Source: CBDDBX01 sp965225955
Lineage (GTDB): Bacteria > Acidobacteriota > Aminicenantia > UBA2199
Reading direction: 5' to 3'
DNA length: 64,000 nt
Assembly (NCBI GenBank): GCA_965225955.1
Contig: CBDDBX010000027.1
Coordinates: forward strand, 1-64,000
The notes below the pieces were generated by a model, which was not told the DNA's origin, made no database searches, and was given only the letters and a program-made list of their open reading frames with translations. The translations under genes were made by a program, and so were the position numbers. Of the stretch, positions 16,392-24,527 are shown one piece after another. The first letter of the stretch is position 1; the number at the start of each line of letters is the position of its first letter.

Positions 16392-16413
16392 TTCGGATTA
16401 TTATGGAGGAGTT

Positions 16414-17997
16414 ATGTCAATTAAGAATTTTTTGATTGGAGGGCTTTTATCTGCCCTTGTTATGACACCTGTTTTTGGTGAGGATGATGCTTGTACTACT
16501 ATTACAGTTGGTAAGAAGGCTTCAACTGATGGTTCTGTTATGACTTCACACACCTGTGATTCAAGAACCACAAGAACATGGATAGATATTGTGCCTGGAA
16601 AGAAGCATAAACCCGGTACAATGAGAAAGGTTTATGGTTCAACTGAGAGAACTGTCAGTGCAGACAACTTATCAGCAAGAAAGCTGAGAGGTGAGATTGC
16701 TCAGCAGGCAAGAACCTATAAGTATTTCAACTCTGCTCTGCCTTTTATGAATGAGAATCAGGTTGGTATTGGTGAAGCTACTTTTGGTGGCAAAAAAGAG
16801 ATGAAAAGTGATAACGGACTCATCGACTACAGGGAGCTTAACCGCCTTATGGCTGAGAGAGCTACTTCTGCAAGAGATGCTATCAGAGTTGCTGATGAGG
16901 TAACTAAGAAGTATGGTTATATCTCCGGTGGTGAGTGCTTCACTATTGCTGATACTAAAGAGGTGTGGCATCTTGAAATTGTTGGCCCTGGTAAGGGTAA
17001 AAAAGGTGCTGTATGGGTTGCTCAGAGAGTACCGGATGATCATGTTAGTGTAAATGCAAACGCTTCAAGAATCAGAGAAGTAAAGACTAATGATAAAGAG
17101 AACTTCATGTATTCAGAGAATGTCTTCTCAGCTGCTGAAGAGGCTGGTCTCTGGAGTAAATCAAGTGGTAAAACATTTGAGTTCTGTTATGTTTACGGTT
17201 CAAGAAGAAGTATGGCTTCAAGAAGAAGAGAGTGGAGGGTATTTGATCTCCTGGCTCCTGGTCTTAAACTAGATCCTAATGGAGAGAATTTTCCTTTTTC
17301 AGTAAAACCTGAAAAAAAGGTTGCCCCTTCAGATATTATGAGAATCTTCAGAGATACTTATGAAGATACACCTTTTGATATGACCAAATATATGCTGGTT
17401 CAGGAGAAGGACGATAAAGGAAAACTTACAGGTAAGTTTGTAAAGAGTCCTTATGCTAACCCTTTTATGCACTACGATATGATGCCTCTCTTTAAAGTCA
17501 ATGGTGGTTGGAATGAGATGGGGGAGAGATGTATTGCAAGATACTACTGTACTTATGTTACCGTAATTCAGCTGAGAGACTGGCTCCCTAATGAGATCGG
17601 TGGTCTTACATGGTTTGGTCTTGATAATACAGCAACCACTTCATATGCTCCTCTCTACGCAGGTATGACATCTGTTCCCCAGAGTTACAGAATCTGCGGT
17701 CGTCCCGGCTTTAACAGAGATAGTGCATGGTGGGCTTTTAACCGTGTTGCTGACCTTGCTGCTCAGAAATGGGGCTATATGAGAAAAGATTGTAAGAAGG
17801 TCTGGAGTGTTTATGAGAAAGAGGCCTTTGATAAACAGGCTGATATTGAAAAAGAGGCACTGCGTCTTCATAAAAAAAGTAAAAAGAAAGCATCTAAATA
17901 CCTCAACAAGTACAGTAACGACTGGATGAACAAACTGGTTAAAGCGTACTGGAAACTTGGAGATGATCTCTGGAGTAAATACACAGGAAAATTCTAA
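16414..17997 (+). CDS. Secreted C69-family peptidase (dipeptidase A type)
   Basis: A protein of about 527 residues. The ATG at 16414 is preferred over an upstream in-frame start because GGAGGAG lies just before it and a normal signal peptide follows (NFLIGGLLSALVMTPVFGE); upstream codons are repeat-derived. The mature N-terminus has DACTTITVGKKASTDGSVM, in which the Cys is the expected N-terminal nucleophile of the C69 (Ntn-hydrolase) family. Family members are dipeptidases of the PepD type; secretion suggests breakdown of external peptides. A C-terminal Lys-rich helical stretch ends the protein. The gene is flanked by near-identical repeat units, suggesting it is part of a repeat-bounded cassette. 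Confidence 0.88.
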   Translation: MSIKNFLIGGLLSALVMTPVFGEDDACTTITVGKKASTDGSVMTSHTCDSRTTRTWIDIVPGKKHKPGTMRKVYGSTERTVSADNLSARKLRGEIAQQARTYKYFNSALPFMNENQVGIGEATFGGKKEMKSDNGLIDYRELNRLMAERATSARDAIRVADEVTKKYGYISGGECFTIADTKEVWHLEIVGPGKGKKGAVWVAQRVPDDHVSVNANASRIREVKTNDKENFMYSENVFSAAEEAGLWSKSSGKTFEFCYVYGSRRSMASRRREWRVFDLLAPGLKLDPNGENFPFSVKPEKKVAPSDIMRIFRDTYEDTPFDMTKYMLVQEKDDKGKLTGKFVKSPYANPFMHYDMMPLFKVNGGWNEMGERCIARYYCTYVTVIQLRDWLPNEIGGLTWFGLDNTATTSYAPLYAGMTSVPQSYRICGRPGFNRDSAWWAFNRVADLAAQKWGYMRKDCKKVWSVYEKEAFDKQADIEKEALRLHKKSKKKASKYLNKYSNDWMNKLVKAYWKLGDDLWSKYTGKF

Positions 17998-18014
17998 ACA
18001 GGCATTCTGCCATT

Positions 18015-18090
18015 AAATATCATGGGTCAGGCATGCTTCAGCAAGCTCAGGACTGGTTGCCTGACCCCTTACATACGTTACCGTATTATG
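18015..18090 (+). repeat. Type A palindrome split by a 24-nt loop insertion
   Basis: The arms GGGTCAGGCA (18024-18033) and TGCCTGACCC (18058-18067) are exact complements, but the centre holds 24 extra bases including TTCAGCAAGCTCAGGACTGG. Elsewhere the two arms abut. Confidence 0.85.
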
Positions 18091-18099
18091 AAATCTTTC

Positions 18100-18180
18100 A
18101 GACCTATTAAACGGGCGCATACTCCGTTACGGTAAAACCATAACTCCGATACGCCCCTACAAACCGTGTTTCTTATTATC
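18100..18180 (+). repeat. Nested hairpin repeat
   Basis: Outer GGGCGCAT (18113-18120) / ATACGCCC (18149-18156) and inner GTTACGGT (18126-18133) / ACCATAAC (18137-18144). Each stem has one C-A mismatch on this strand, which is a G-T wobble on the other. Confidence 0.88.
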
Positions 18181-18391
18181 AATATGTTTATTCGCGTGTA
18201 TTTGCGTCTTTTTTGGCGCCTATTCGCGGTTAATGCTGATTTTTAAACCGTTCGGGAATTCTGTTTGTCTTATTTTAAGGCGTGCAGGGGGATAAACATC
18301 TGATAAATTGGTGTGGCCTGTTAAACGGGCGTATACTCCGTTACGGTAAAACCATAACTCCGATACGCCCCTACAAACCGTGTTTCTTATT
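18181..18391 (+). repeat. Type C unit plus nested hairpin (long direct repeat, right copy)
   Basis: The right partner of 15986-16190, ending in the hairpin at 18327-18370 (GGGCGTAT / ATACGCCC outside, GTTACGGT / ACCATAAC inside). It lacks the 30-odd bases (GATTGTTTAATAATGTTTTG...) that precede the type C unit in the other copies. Confidence 0.9.
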
Positions 18392-18495
18392 ATCAATTGG
18401 GATTGTTTAATAATGTTTTGATTCTAATCTTTATGTTTATTCGCGTGTATTTGCGTCTTTTTTGGCGTTTATTCGCGGTTAATGCTGATTTAAAC
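18392..18495 (+). repeat. Type C unit that overlaps the MATE gene stop codon
   Basis: Begins with TATCAATTGGGATTGTTT, continues through ATTCGCGTGTATTTGCGTC, and its last bases (GGTTAATGCTGATTTAAACC) contain the stop codon of the minus-strand MATE gene. Confidence 0.88.
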
Positions 18496-19893
18496 CGTGC
18501 GGGTTTTCCATTTGCCTTTTCTGAAGAGGTAGAGTCCTGTTATTGCCATTACTCCTTCAGCAATGATTATTGCCAGATAGACCCCTTTTGCATCCAGAGT
18601 AGAGTGGAGTGCAAGGTATATCGCCAGAGGGATTTCAAGAGCCCAGAAGCAGAATATGTTTATAATAGTTGGAGTCATTGTATCTCCTGCTCCGTTAAAG
18701 GACTGTACCATAACCATTCCTATTCCGTAGAAGATGAATCCGTAACTTATAAATCTCAGAGCCGTTGCACCATGCTCTATAAGCAGAGGATCTGCAACCT
18801 GATTTATGTTGATGAGTTTTATGAAAACTTCAGGTATTGTAGCGAATACAATTCCCAGAATCCCCAGAATAGCAACATTGGTCATACTGGCAATCCATAC
18901 AGCTCTTTCAGCTCTGTCAGATCTTTTTGCACCAAGGTTCTGACCTACAAGGGTAGCCGCTGCATTACTCAGTCCAAGAGACGGAAGAAGTGCAAAGATG
19001 ATAACTCTTATGGCAATAATGTATCCTGAAGCTACCTTTGCTCCGAAGTTGTTAACTATCTTCATGAGAATGATCCAGCTGGAAGTAACAATAATTGATT
19101 GCCCTATTCCACCTATAGATAGTTTGAATATTCTCTTCATTATGGATAAGTCGGGAATAAAACTCTTAATATCTACTTTTACAACCCCTTTGCCCCCAAA
19201 CAGAAGGTAGAACTGGTATATAACAGCAACACCACGACCTATATTTGTGGCAACTGCTGCTCCGGTAACACCCATTTCAGGAAAAGGGCCTAAACCGAAA
19301 ATAAGACAGGGGTCCAGAATAATATTCAGAAGGTTTGCGAGCCACAGTACCCTCATGGACCTTGCAGCATCACCGGAACTTCTGAAAACAGCATTAATTA
19401 CAAAAAGAAGAAGAATTACACCATTTCCTGTAAGCATAACCTTTGCATAGTTACTGCCAATGGCTATAGATTCTGCAGGAGCATCCATAAGATGCAGCAG
19501 ATCTGTAGAGAAGAAGAAGCCAATTGCTGCAATAACTGCAGATACAGCAATTGCAGCTACAATAGCCTGTCCTGTTACCTTTGATGCCAGTTCAGGTCTC
19601 TTTTCACCAATTCTCCTTGCAACCATGGCGGTTGTTGCTGCACTAAGGCCCACGCCAATTGAGTATACAATTGTTATAAGGGATTCGGTTGTACCAACAG
19701 CTGTAATTGCGGAGTCTCCCAGTTTTGAAACAAAGGCTATATCCACAACTGCAAATATTGATTCCATAACCATTTCCAGAATCATTGGAATGGAGAGGAG
19801 AAGAATTGAGCGTCCCAGAGGAAGAGAGGTGTAGTCTCTCTGAACGCCTCGAATTGAGTCAATAATATCTTTTAGTAGTCTTCTGTAGTTCAT
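18490..19893 (-). CDS. MATE-family efflux transporter (1)
   Basis: A 467-residue protein with twelve hydrophobic segments and the two-fold internal symmetry of MATE multidrug/Na+ or H+ antiporters. An N-terminal amphipathic stretch of about 25 residues precedes LLLSIPMILEMVMES. Conserved pieces include the FVSKLGDSAITAVGTTES segment and the Pro/Gly-rich helix starts. The last residues (RTV) and the stop codon lie inside a repeat unit, so the repeat has defined or replaced the natural C-terminus. A TTGACA/TATACT promoter lies upstream. The second MATE gene is co-directional but has its own terminator. Substrate unknown. Confidence 0.92.
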   Translation of the reverse strand: MNYRRLLKDIIDSIRGVQRDYTSLPLGRSILLLSIPMILEMVMESIFAVVDIAFVSKLGDSAITAVGTTESLITIVYSIGVGLSAATTAMVARRIGEKRPELASKVTGQAIVAAIAVSAVIAAIGFFFSTDLLHLMDAPAESIAIGSNYAKVMLTGNGVILLLFVINAVFRSSGDAARSMRVLWLANLLNIILDPCLIFGLGPFPEMGVTGAAVATNIGRGVAVIYQFYLLFGGKGVVKVDIKSFIPDLSIMKRIFKLSIGGIGQSIIVTSSWIILMKIVNNFGAKVASGYIIAIRVIIFALLPSLGLSNAAATLVGQNLGAKRSDRAERAVWIASMTNVAILGILGIVFATIPEVFIKLININQVADPLLIEHGATALRFISYGFIFYGIGMVMVQSFNGAGDTMTPTIINIFCFWALEIPLAIYLALHSTLDAKGVYLAIIIAEGVMAITGLYLFRKGKWKTRTV

Positions 19894-19921
19894 TTTCTCT
19901 CTTTTTGTTGGGATGGAAAAC

Positions 19922-19949
19922 AGTATAGCATCTATATCCTGCCTGTCAA
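19922..19949 (-). promoter_or_regulatory. Sigma70-type promoter of MATE gene 1
   Basis: Minus strand: TTGACA (19949-19944), 16-nt spacer, TATACT (19927-19922). The expected leader is about 20 nt and contains AGAGAGA before the ATG at 19893. Confidence 0.75.
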
Positions 19950-19955
19950 TTATTA

Positions 19956-19990
19956 ATTTAAGAAGAAAGAACTGCCTCTTCAGGCAGTTC
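19956..19990 (-). terminator. Terminator of MATE gene 2
   Basis: A 9-bp stem GAACTGCCT / AGGCAGTTC (19969-19990) with a 4-nt loop, followed on the minus strand by a T-rich run TTTCTTCTT. Confidence 0.75.
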
Positions 19991-20075
19991 GTTGGGATTA
20001 AAAATCTTAAGGAGAACTTCTCTGTTCAAATTCAGGGATGAGTGTAGTGAAGGAATAGTTGCAGAAAAATTTTTT

Positions 20076-21404
20076 TTAACTATTTTCTGCTGAAGTAATC
20101 TTTATAAATCTTAAGAAAAGAAGGATTGCAGCCAGAGTGAGGCCAATCAGAAGACCTGTCCAGATTCCTTTAACTCCCATATTTCCATGAAGAGACAGAT
20201 ACCATGCAGCAGGAAATCCAACTACCCAGTATGAGAATATAGCAATAACTGTAGGCATTTTGGCGTCAGCCATTCCTCTCAGAGCTCCAAGGCAGACTAC
20301 CTGAACGCCGTCAGATATCTGGAAAAGAGCTGCAATTATAAGAAGAGGGGAGGCCAGAGCTATAACATTGAGATCTTCACTGTACCAGGTTGGCATAACA
20401 TCTCTCATAAGAGTGAATACAATACCGCATAATCCCATAAATGTTCCGGTTAATTTAACCGCAGTTACTCCTGCACTTCTTGCTCCAGTCAGATCTTTCC
20501 TGCCAAGAGCATTTCCTACTCTTACTGATGCTGCAGCTGAGACTCCAAGTCCCGCCATATATGTTATTGATGCAAGGCTTATTGCTACCTGGTGAGCTGC
20601 AAGAGGGGCTGAACCAAGCTTACCTGCCAGAACTGCTGCTCCGGTAAATGCACCGACTTCAAAAAAGTATTGCATACCACTGCCAAGGCCAAGTTTAAAG
20701 ATCCTTTTTACACTTTTTCTTTCAGGTTTTCCGGGTATAAGTCTAAGTTTGTATTTCCTGAGTGACGGACTTCTCAGTATGTACCACACCATGGCTACAG
20801 CCATTAAGGTTCTGGTAAATAGGGTGGAATAACCAGCTCCATCAAGGCCCATTGCCGGAAACCCAAGTTTTCCGTGAATAAATACCCAGTTGAATAGTGC
20901 GTTAAAAATATTGGCAGCAATTGTTATTACCATAGCAGGAATCATAAGAGATAAGCCTTCAGCAAACTGCCTGTATATCTGAAAAACAATGAAGGGAATG
21001 ATGGACCAGCCTATTATATGCAGATAGCTTGATGCCTGGGCTGCTACCTCTGCGGGCTGATCAAAACGGTGAGTGTGGTTTGAGAGAATAATAACTGCAA
21101 CAAATAGTATTGCTCCTACAGCGAGAGAGATAATAGCACCTGCATTCATAACAGTTGAACACTTTCTACTGTCTCCTTTACTTTTTGCCATTGCTACATA
21201 AGGAGTAATGGCGTAGGTAAAGCCAAGACCAATAACTAAAAGAAGGAAGAATAGTGCATTTGAGAAAGATGAGGCTGCAAGAGGAACTGTACCTACTGAA
21301 CCAACCATAAGACTGTCTACAACTCCCATCATAATGTGCCCCAACTGGCCTGCAACAACGGGATATGCAAGCTTAAGTGTCTCTCTGTATTCTTTTGTAT
21401 CCAT
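20076..21404 (-). CDS. MATE-family efflux transporter (2)
   Basis: A 442-residue protein with twelve membrane segments, beginning TLKLAYPVVAGQLGHIMMGVVDSLMVGSVG, which is the usual NorM-type opening of the MATE family. It is not a close copy of MATE 1, so the pair is not a recent duplication. A GGGAG site precedes the start. The hairpin at 19969-19990 ends its transcript before MATE 1. NorM-type members export cationic drugs in exchange for Na+ or H+; the actual substrate here is unknown. Confidence 0.93.
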   Translation of the reverse strand: MDTKEYRETLKLAYPVVAGQLGHIMMGVVDSLMVGSVGTVPLAASSFSNALFFLLLVIGLGFTYAITPYVAMAKSKGDSRKCSTVMNAGAIISLAVGAILFVAVIILSNHTHRFDQPAEVAAQASSYLHIIGWSIIPFIVFQIYRQFAEGLSLMIPAMVITIAANIFNALFNWVFIHGKLGFPAMGLDGAGYSTLFTRTLMAVAMVWYILRSPSLRKYKLRLIPGKPERKSVKRIFKLGLGSGMQYFFEVGAFTGAAVLAGKLGSAPLAAHQVAISLASITYMAGLGVSAAASVRVGNALGRKDLTGARSAGVTAVKLTGTFMGLCGIVFTLMRDVMPTWYSEDLNVIALASPLLIIAALFQISDGVQVVCLGALRGMADAKMPTVIAIFSYWVVGFPAAWYLSLHGNMGVKGIWTGLLIGLTLAAILLFLRFIKITSAENS

Positions 21405-21557
21405 TTTTTACAACTTTTCTCCCGTCAGATTCTACCTCATAAACTCAAATACAGAAAGTACATAGAAAATTTTAGTAAAAAAACTTTTATGGTGACACTT
21501 GTATCCTGAAGGTGTGTTTAATCATGTTCAATAAGAAAAAAGGTCAGGTATTTAAGC

Positions 21558-23024
21558 GTGTGTATTAGTTTTTTGAGAAACAAAGAGATCCGTTCCTACT
21601 GGATCTTCATTATTTTAACGTTCAATCTGGTCTCCTTTATTCCTTTTAGTAACGAAGAGACCTATTTTGCACTGGCAAAGCAGTTTGTTGATCCCCAATG
21701 GATTCCAGGCTCCTTTACTTTAACAGAGTGGCCCGGAACAAGACTGGTATCCCAGTATATTATCGGAGGGCTTCTTAAATATATGAGTTTTGAAGCTCTT
21801 GCTTTCTGGGGAAGAGTAGCTGTTTTTGCCTTAACATCCATTCCTCTGGCGGGTTTGCTGAAGCATTTCAGATTCAGACTACTGGATGGATTGCTGCTTA
21901 TACAGGTATATGTGATTGCATGGCAGTCATTTTTTGCCGGAGAGTGGATATTCAAAGCCTTTGAAGGAAAGACTATAGCCTATATTTTTGTTTTCTATTC
22001 CCTCATGGCTGTATTTAAGAGGAGATATACAACTGCAGTTACCATGGGTGCTCTTGCAACCTGGTTCCATGTGCTTGTTGGTGGCTGGTTTATGCTGGCA
22101 ATCCTTCTCTGGAGACTGGTTGAGTCCGGAAAGTTTTTCAAAGTGGTAAAAGAGGGACTTCTTTATACACTTCTGATCTCTCCATTTATATACTATCTGG
22201 GAAAGACAATTCTGATGGATAGCAGATCTGTAATAAAAGGGGTAAATCTGGACTGGGTATATGTGTACTTCAGAAATTCCCACCACACAGCTCCTTTTGG
22301 AACTATCGACTGTTTTCTGAAAAATTTTGCCCTTGGTATCGTTCTTTCAATTGTTGCTTTGGTATTCTTTGTTAAGATCCGTAAAAAACTGGAAGGACCC
22401 ATAGCAGCTCTTAATAATCTCAATATTGTTATCTTCTCAATCCTTTTTCTCTTTCTGCTGATAGGAGTATTTGATGTTAACGGTTCAATACTGAAATTCT
22501 ATACATTCAGACTTTCAGGTTTATCTCTGTTTTTAACCTTTATGGAGCTATTTATTCTGTTCAGGCTTTTTAAAAAAGATGTAATGGAGAGAAGTAAATT
22601 TCAGAGAAATAGTACTGTTGCTCTTCTCCTGCTTTTTATAGCCGGAACAGCGGGAAATCTGTACAGCATGAAAAAAGGTATAAGCAGACTTGAATCTATT
22701 GGAGCTGTAGCAGTAGGAGCTGCTGAGATTTCTAAAACCGGAGATGTTTTTATGTTTCTTGAGGATGATGCAGTTGAGTTTATTCGCAAATCCCGGCGTG
22801 AACGATTTGTAGTTTATAAGTTTGATCCGGGAGGCGGGGAGAAGATATACGATTGGTACGTAAGGGTTCTTGCCAAAAGGAAGGTTGAGAAGGATATCTC
22901 AGAGCTTGATGAGCTGAAAAAGAGTTACCGTATCGACTTTCTTATAAGTAGCAAGCCACTGGTTTCTGCCTCTCTTGAAGAGAAGTGGAAGAATAATAAA
23001 TACTGGATTTATGGTGTCCTATGA
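21558..23024 (+). CDS. Polytopic membrane protein, possible GT-C-type glycosyltransferase
   Basis: About 488 residues with roughly ten hydrophobic segments and a C-terminal soluble part (about 400-488). An early periplasmic loop holds acidic residues and aromatic motifs (NEETYFALAKQFVDPQW, LTEWPGTRLVSQYIIGG), a layout seen in GT-C enzymes that use polyprenyl-linked sugars. I do not recognise a named family with certainty. The predicted start is a GTG with no clear Shine-Dalgarno, so the N-terminus is uncertain. It overlaps the sugar isomerase gene by 4 nt and leads the amino-sugar cassette, so moving or attaching that sugar outside the cell is a reasonable guess. Confidence 0.65.
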   Translation: MCISFLRNKEIRSYWIFIILTFNLVSFIPFSNEETYFALAKQFVDPQWIPGSFTLTEWPGTRLVSQYIIGGLLKYMSFEALAFWGRVAVFALTSIPLAGLLKHFRFRLLDGLLLIQVYVIAWQSFFAGEWIFKAFEGKTIAYIFVFYSLMAVFKRRYTTAVTMGALATWFHVLVGGWFMLAILLWRLVESGKFFKVVKEGLLYTLLISPFIYYLGKTILMDSRSVIKGVNLDWVYVYFRNSHHTAPFGTIDCFLKNFALGIVLSIVALVFFVKIRKKLEGPIAALNNLNIVIFSILFLFLLIGVFDVNGSILKFYTFRLSGLSLFLTFMELFILFRLFKKDVMERSKFQRNSTVALLLLFIAGTAGNLYSMKKGISRLESIGAVAVGAAEISKTGDVFMFLEDDAVEFIRKSRRERFVVYKFDPGGGEKIYDWYVRVLAKRKVEKDISELDELKKSYRIDFLISSKPLVSASLEEKWKNNKYWIYGVL

Positions 23025-23455
23025 TAGTTAAACAGAGCGGATTAATAGAGTTGCCGGTAATACCGGATGGTGTGGATGGTATGCTTTCAGTTGGTGAAGC
23101 AGAGAAGCATATTCCTTTTGACATAAGAAGAGTCTACTATATCTACAACCTCTGCAGTTCACAATCTGTAAGAGGTAAGCATGCTCATAAAGAGCTGGAG
23201 CAGGTAATATTCTGCCTGAACGGGAGTTTTACTCTTTCTCTTGATGATGGGGAGAATCGTGAGGATATTATTATGGATCGTCCTAATAAGGGTATCGTAC
23301 TTGGTAAAAGACTGTGGCATACAATGCACTCTTTTACAAGGGATACAATAATTATGGTTCTTGCTTCAGACTACTATGAAGAAGCTGATTACATAAGAGA
23401 TTACAGAGAATTCAGGGAATATGTGGAAAAGGTGGACACAGATGATAATGTTTAA
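23021..23455 (+). CDS. WxcM/FdtA-like dTDP-sugar 3,4-ketoisomerase
   Basis: A 144-residue single cupin domain. The FdtA/QdtA family signature is visible as YYIYNLCSSQSVRGKHAHKELEQVIFCLNGSFTL: the tyrosines, R-G-x-HAHK and the following strands; the active-site His is in HAHK. These enzymes convert dTDP-4-keto-6-deoxyglucose to its 3-keto isomer, which a DegT-family aminotransferase then aminates. That transferase is the next gene, giving dTDP-3-amino-3,6-dideoxyhexose (Fuc3N or Qui3N type). Which epimer forms cannot be told by eye. RmlA and RmlB, needed to make the precursor, are not in the window. Confidence 0.88.
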   Translation: MIVKQSGLIELPVIPDGVDGMLSVGEAEKHIPFDIRRVYYIYNLCSSQSVRGKHAHKELEQVIFCLNGSFTLSLDDGENREDIIMDRPNKGIVLGKRLWHTMHSFTRDTIIMVLASDYYEEADYIRDYREFREYVEKVDTDDNV

Positions 23456-24527
23456 TGATTTTAAAAGTGAATATAGAGAGCTGCGCTCAGAAATTGACAG
23501 TGCAGTGAAAAGAGTTCTTGAGAGTGGATGGTTTATTCTCGGTGAAGAGCTGAGGAAGTTTGAAGAAGAGTTTGCATCTTATAATGGGGCACAGTACTGT
23601 GTCGGGGTAGCAAGTGGAACAGATGCTATAACTCTTGGGCTTAAAGCAATGGGAATAAAGGCTGGAGACGAGGTCCTGACAACTTCTGTAACAGCTTATC
23701 CAACGATTACAGGTATAGTTCGCAGTGGGGCTATTCCTGTAGTTGTGGATATAGATCCTGAAAACGGACTTATAGATATTAATAAGGTAAAAGAGGCAGT
23801 TACAGAAGATACTAAAGCTATAGTTCCGGTTCATCTATATGGAGAGGTATGCAATATGGATGAACTGATTAGCTTCTCTGAGGAAACCGGTATTCTTATT
23901 CTTGAAGACTGTGCTCAATCTGCAGGGTCAACATGGAATGGGAAGAGAGCCGGAACCTTTGGGAGCTGCGGTGCTTTCTCTTTCTACCCAACCAAAAATC
24001 TTGGAGCTTATGGAGATGCAGGAGCTGTAGTAACAAATAGTAAAGAGATATATGAGAGAATGGTGGAACTCAGAAATTACGGAGAATCATCAAGATATCA
24101 CCACACTTCAGAGGGAATAAACAGTCGCCTTGATGAGATCCAGGCAGCTATACTCCGTACAAAACTTCCTTTTCTGGACAACTGGAATAAGAAGAGAAGT
24201 GAGAATGCCGCTTTTTATAGAGAAAACCTCAGACAGGTTGAGTTTATGAAGCCTGGTGATGAGTCTGAATCCAACTATCACCTCTTTGTAATTAAAGTTG
24301 ATAACAGAGATAAGTTTCTTGAGTTCCTTAAAGAGAGAGGAGTTGCTTCACTTATGCACTATCCTCTTCCTGTACATCGTCAGGAGGCTTATAGCGGCAT
24401 GGTTTACGGTAATACTGTACATGCTGACAGATTTACTACTTCAATATGCTCTCTTCCGATACACCCATGGCTGACCCGGGAGGAGCTTACTGAAATTGCA
24501 GGAGTTATTAATGAGTACCGCAGATAA
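23442..24527 (+). CDS. DegT/DnrJ/EryC1-family sugar aminotransferase (FdtB-like)
   Basis: About 361 residues of a PLP-dependent aminotransferase. Motifs are the GTDAITLGLKAMG pocket, the Asp of LEDCAQSAGS, and the Lys-binding region FSFYPTKNLGAYGDAG, where the Lys of PTKNL forms the PLP Schiff base. C-terminal SRLDEIQAAILRTKL and the MHYPLPVHRQ block are usual for the family. The ATG at 23442 has AAGGTGG 6 nt upstream and is preferred to an upstream ATG at 23421. Overlapping the ketoisomerase, it probably aminates the 3-keto sugar made by that enzyme. Confidence 0.9.
   Translation: MIMFNDFKSEYRELRSEIDSAVKRVLESGWFILGEELRKFEEEFASYNGAQYCVGVASGTDAITLGLKAMGIKAGDEVLTTSVTAYPTITGIVRSGAIPVVVDIDPENGLIDINKVKEAVTEDTKAIVPVHLYGEVCNMDELISFSEETGILILEDCAQSAGSTWNGKRAGTFGSCGAFSFYPTKNLGAYGDAGAVVTNSKEIYERMVELRNYGESSRYHHTSEGINSRLDEIQAAILRTKLPFLDNWNKKRSENAAFYRENLRQVEFMKPGDESESNYHLFVIKVDNRDKFLEFLKERGVASLMHYPLPVHRQEAYSGMVYGNTVHADRFTTSICSLPIHPWLTREELTEIAGVINEYRR

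Noticed and set aside
11860..18495. CRISPR array
   Set aside because: The repeats are not evenly spaced, occur in both directions, differ in length and contain nested hairpins; no cas genes.
18397..19029. A 210-codon plus-strand frame opposite the MATE gene
   Set aside because: Antisense to a clear MATE coding sequence; the start is in a repeat and composition is not protein-like.
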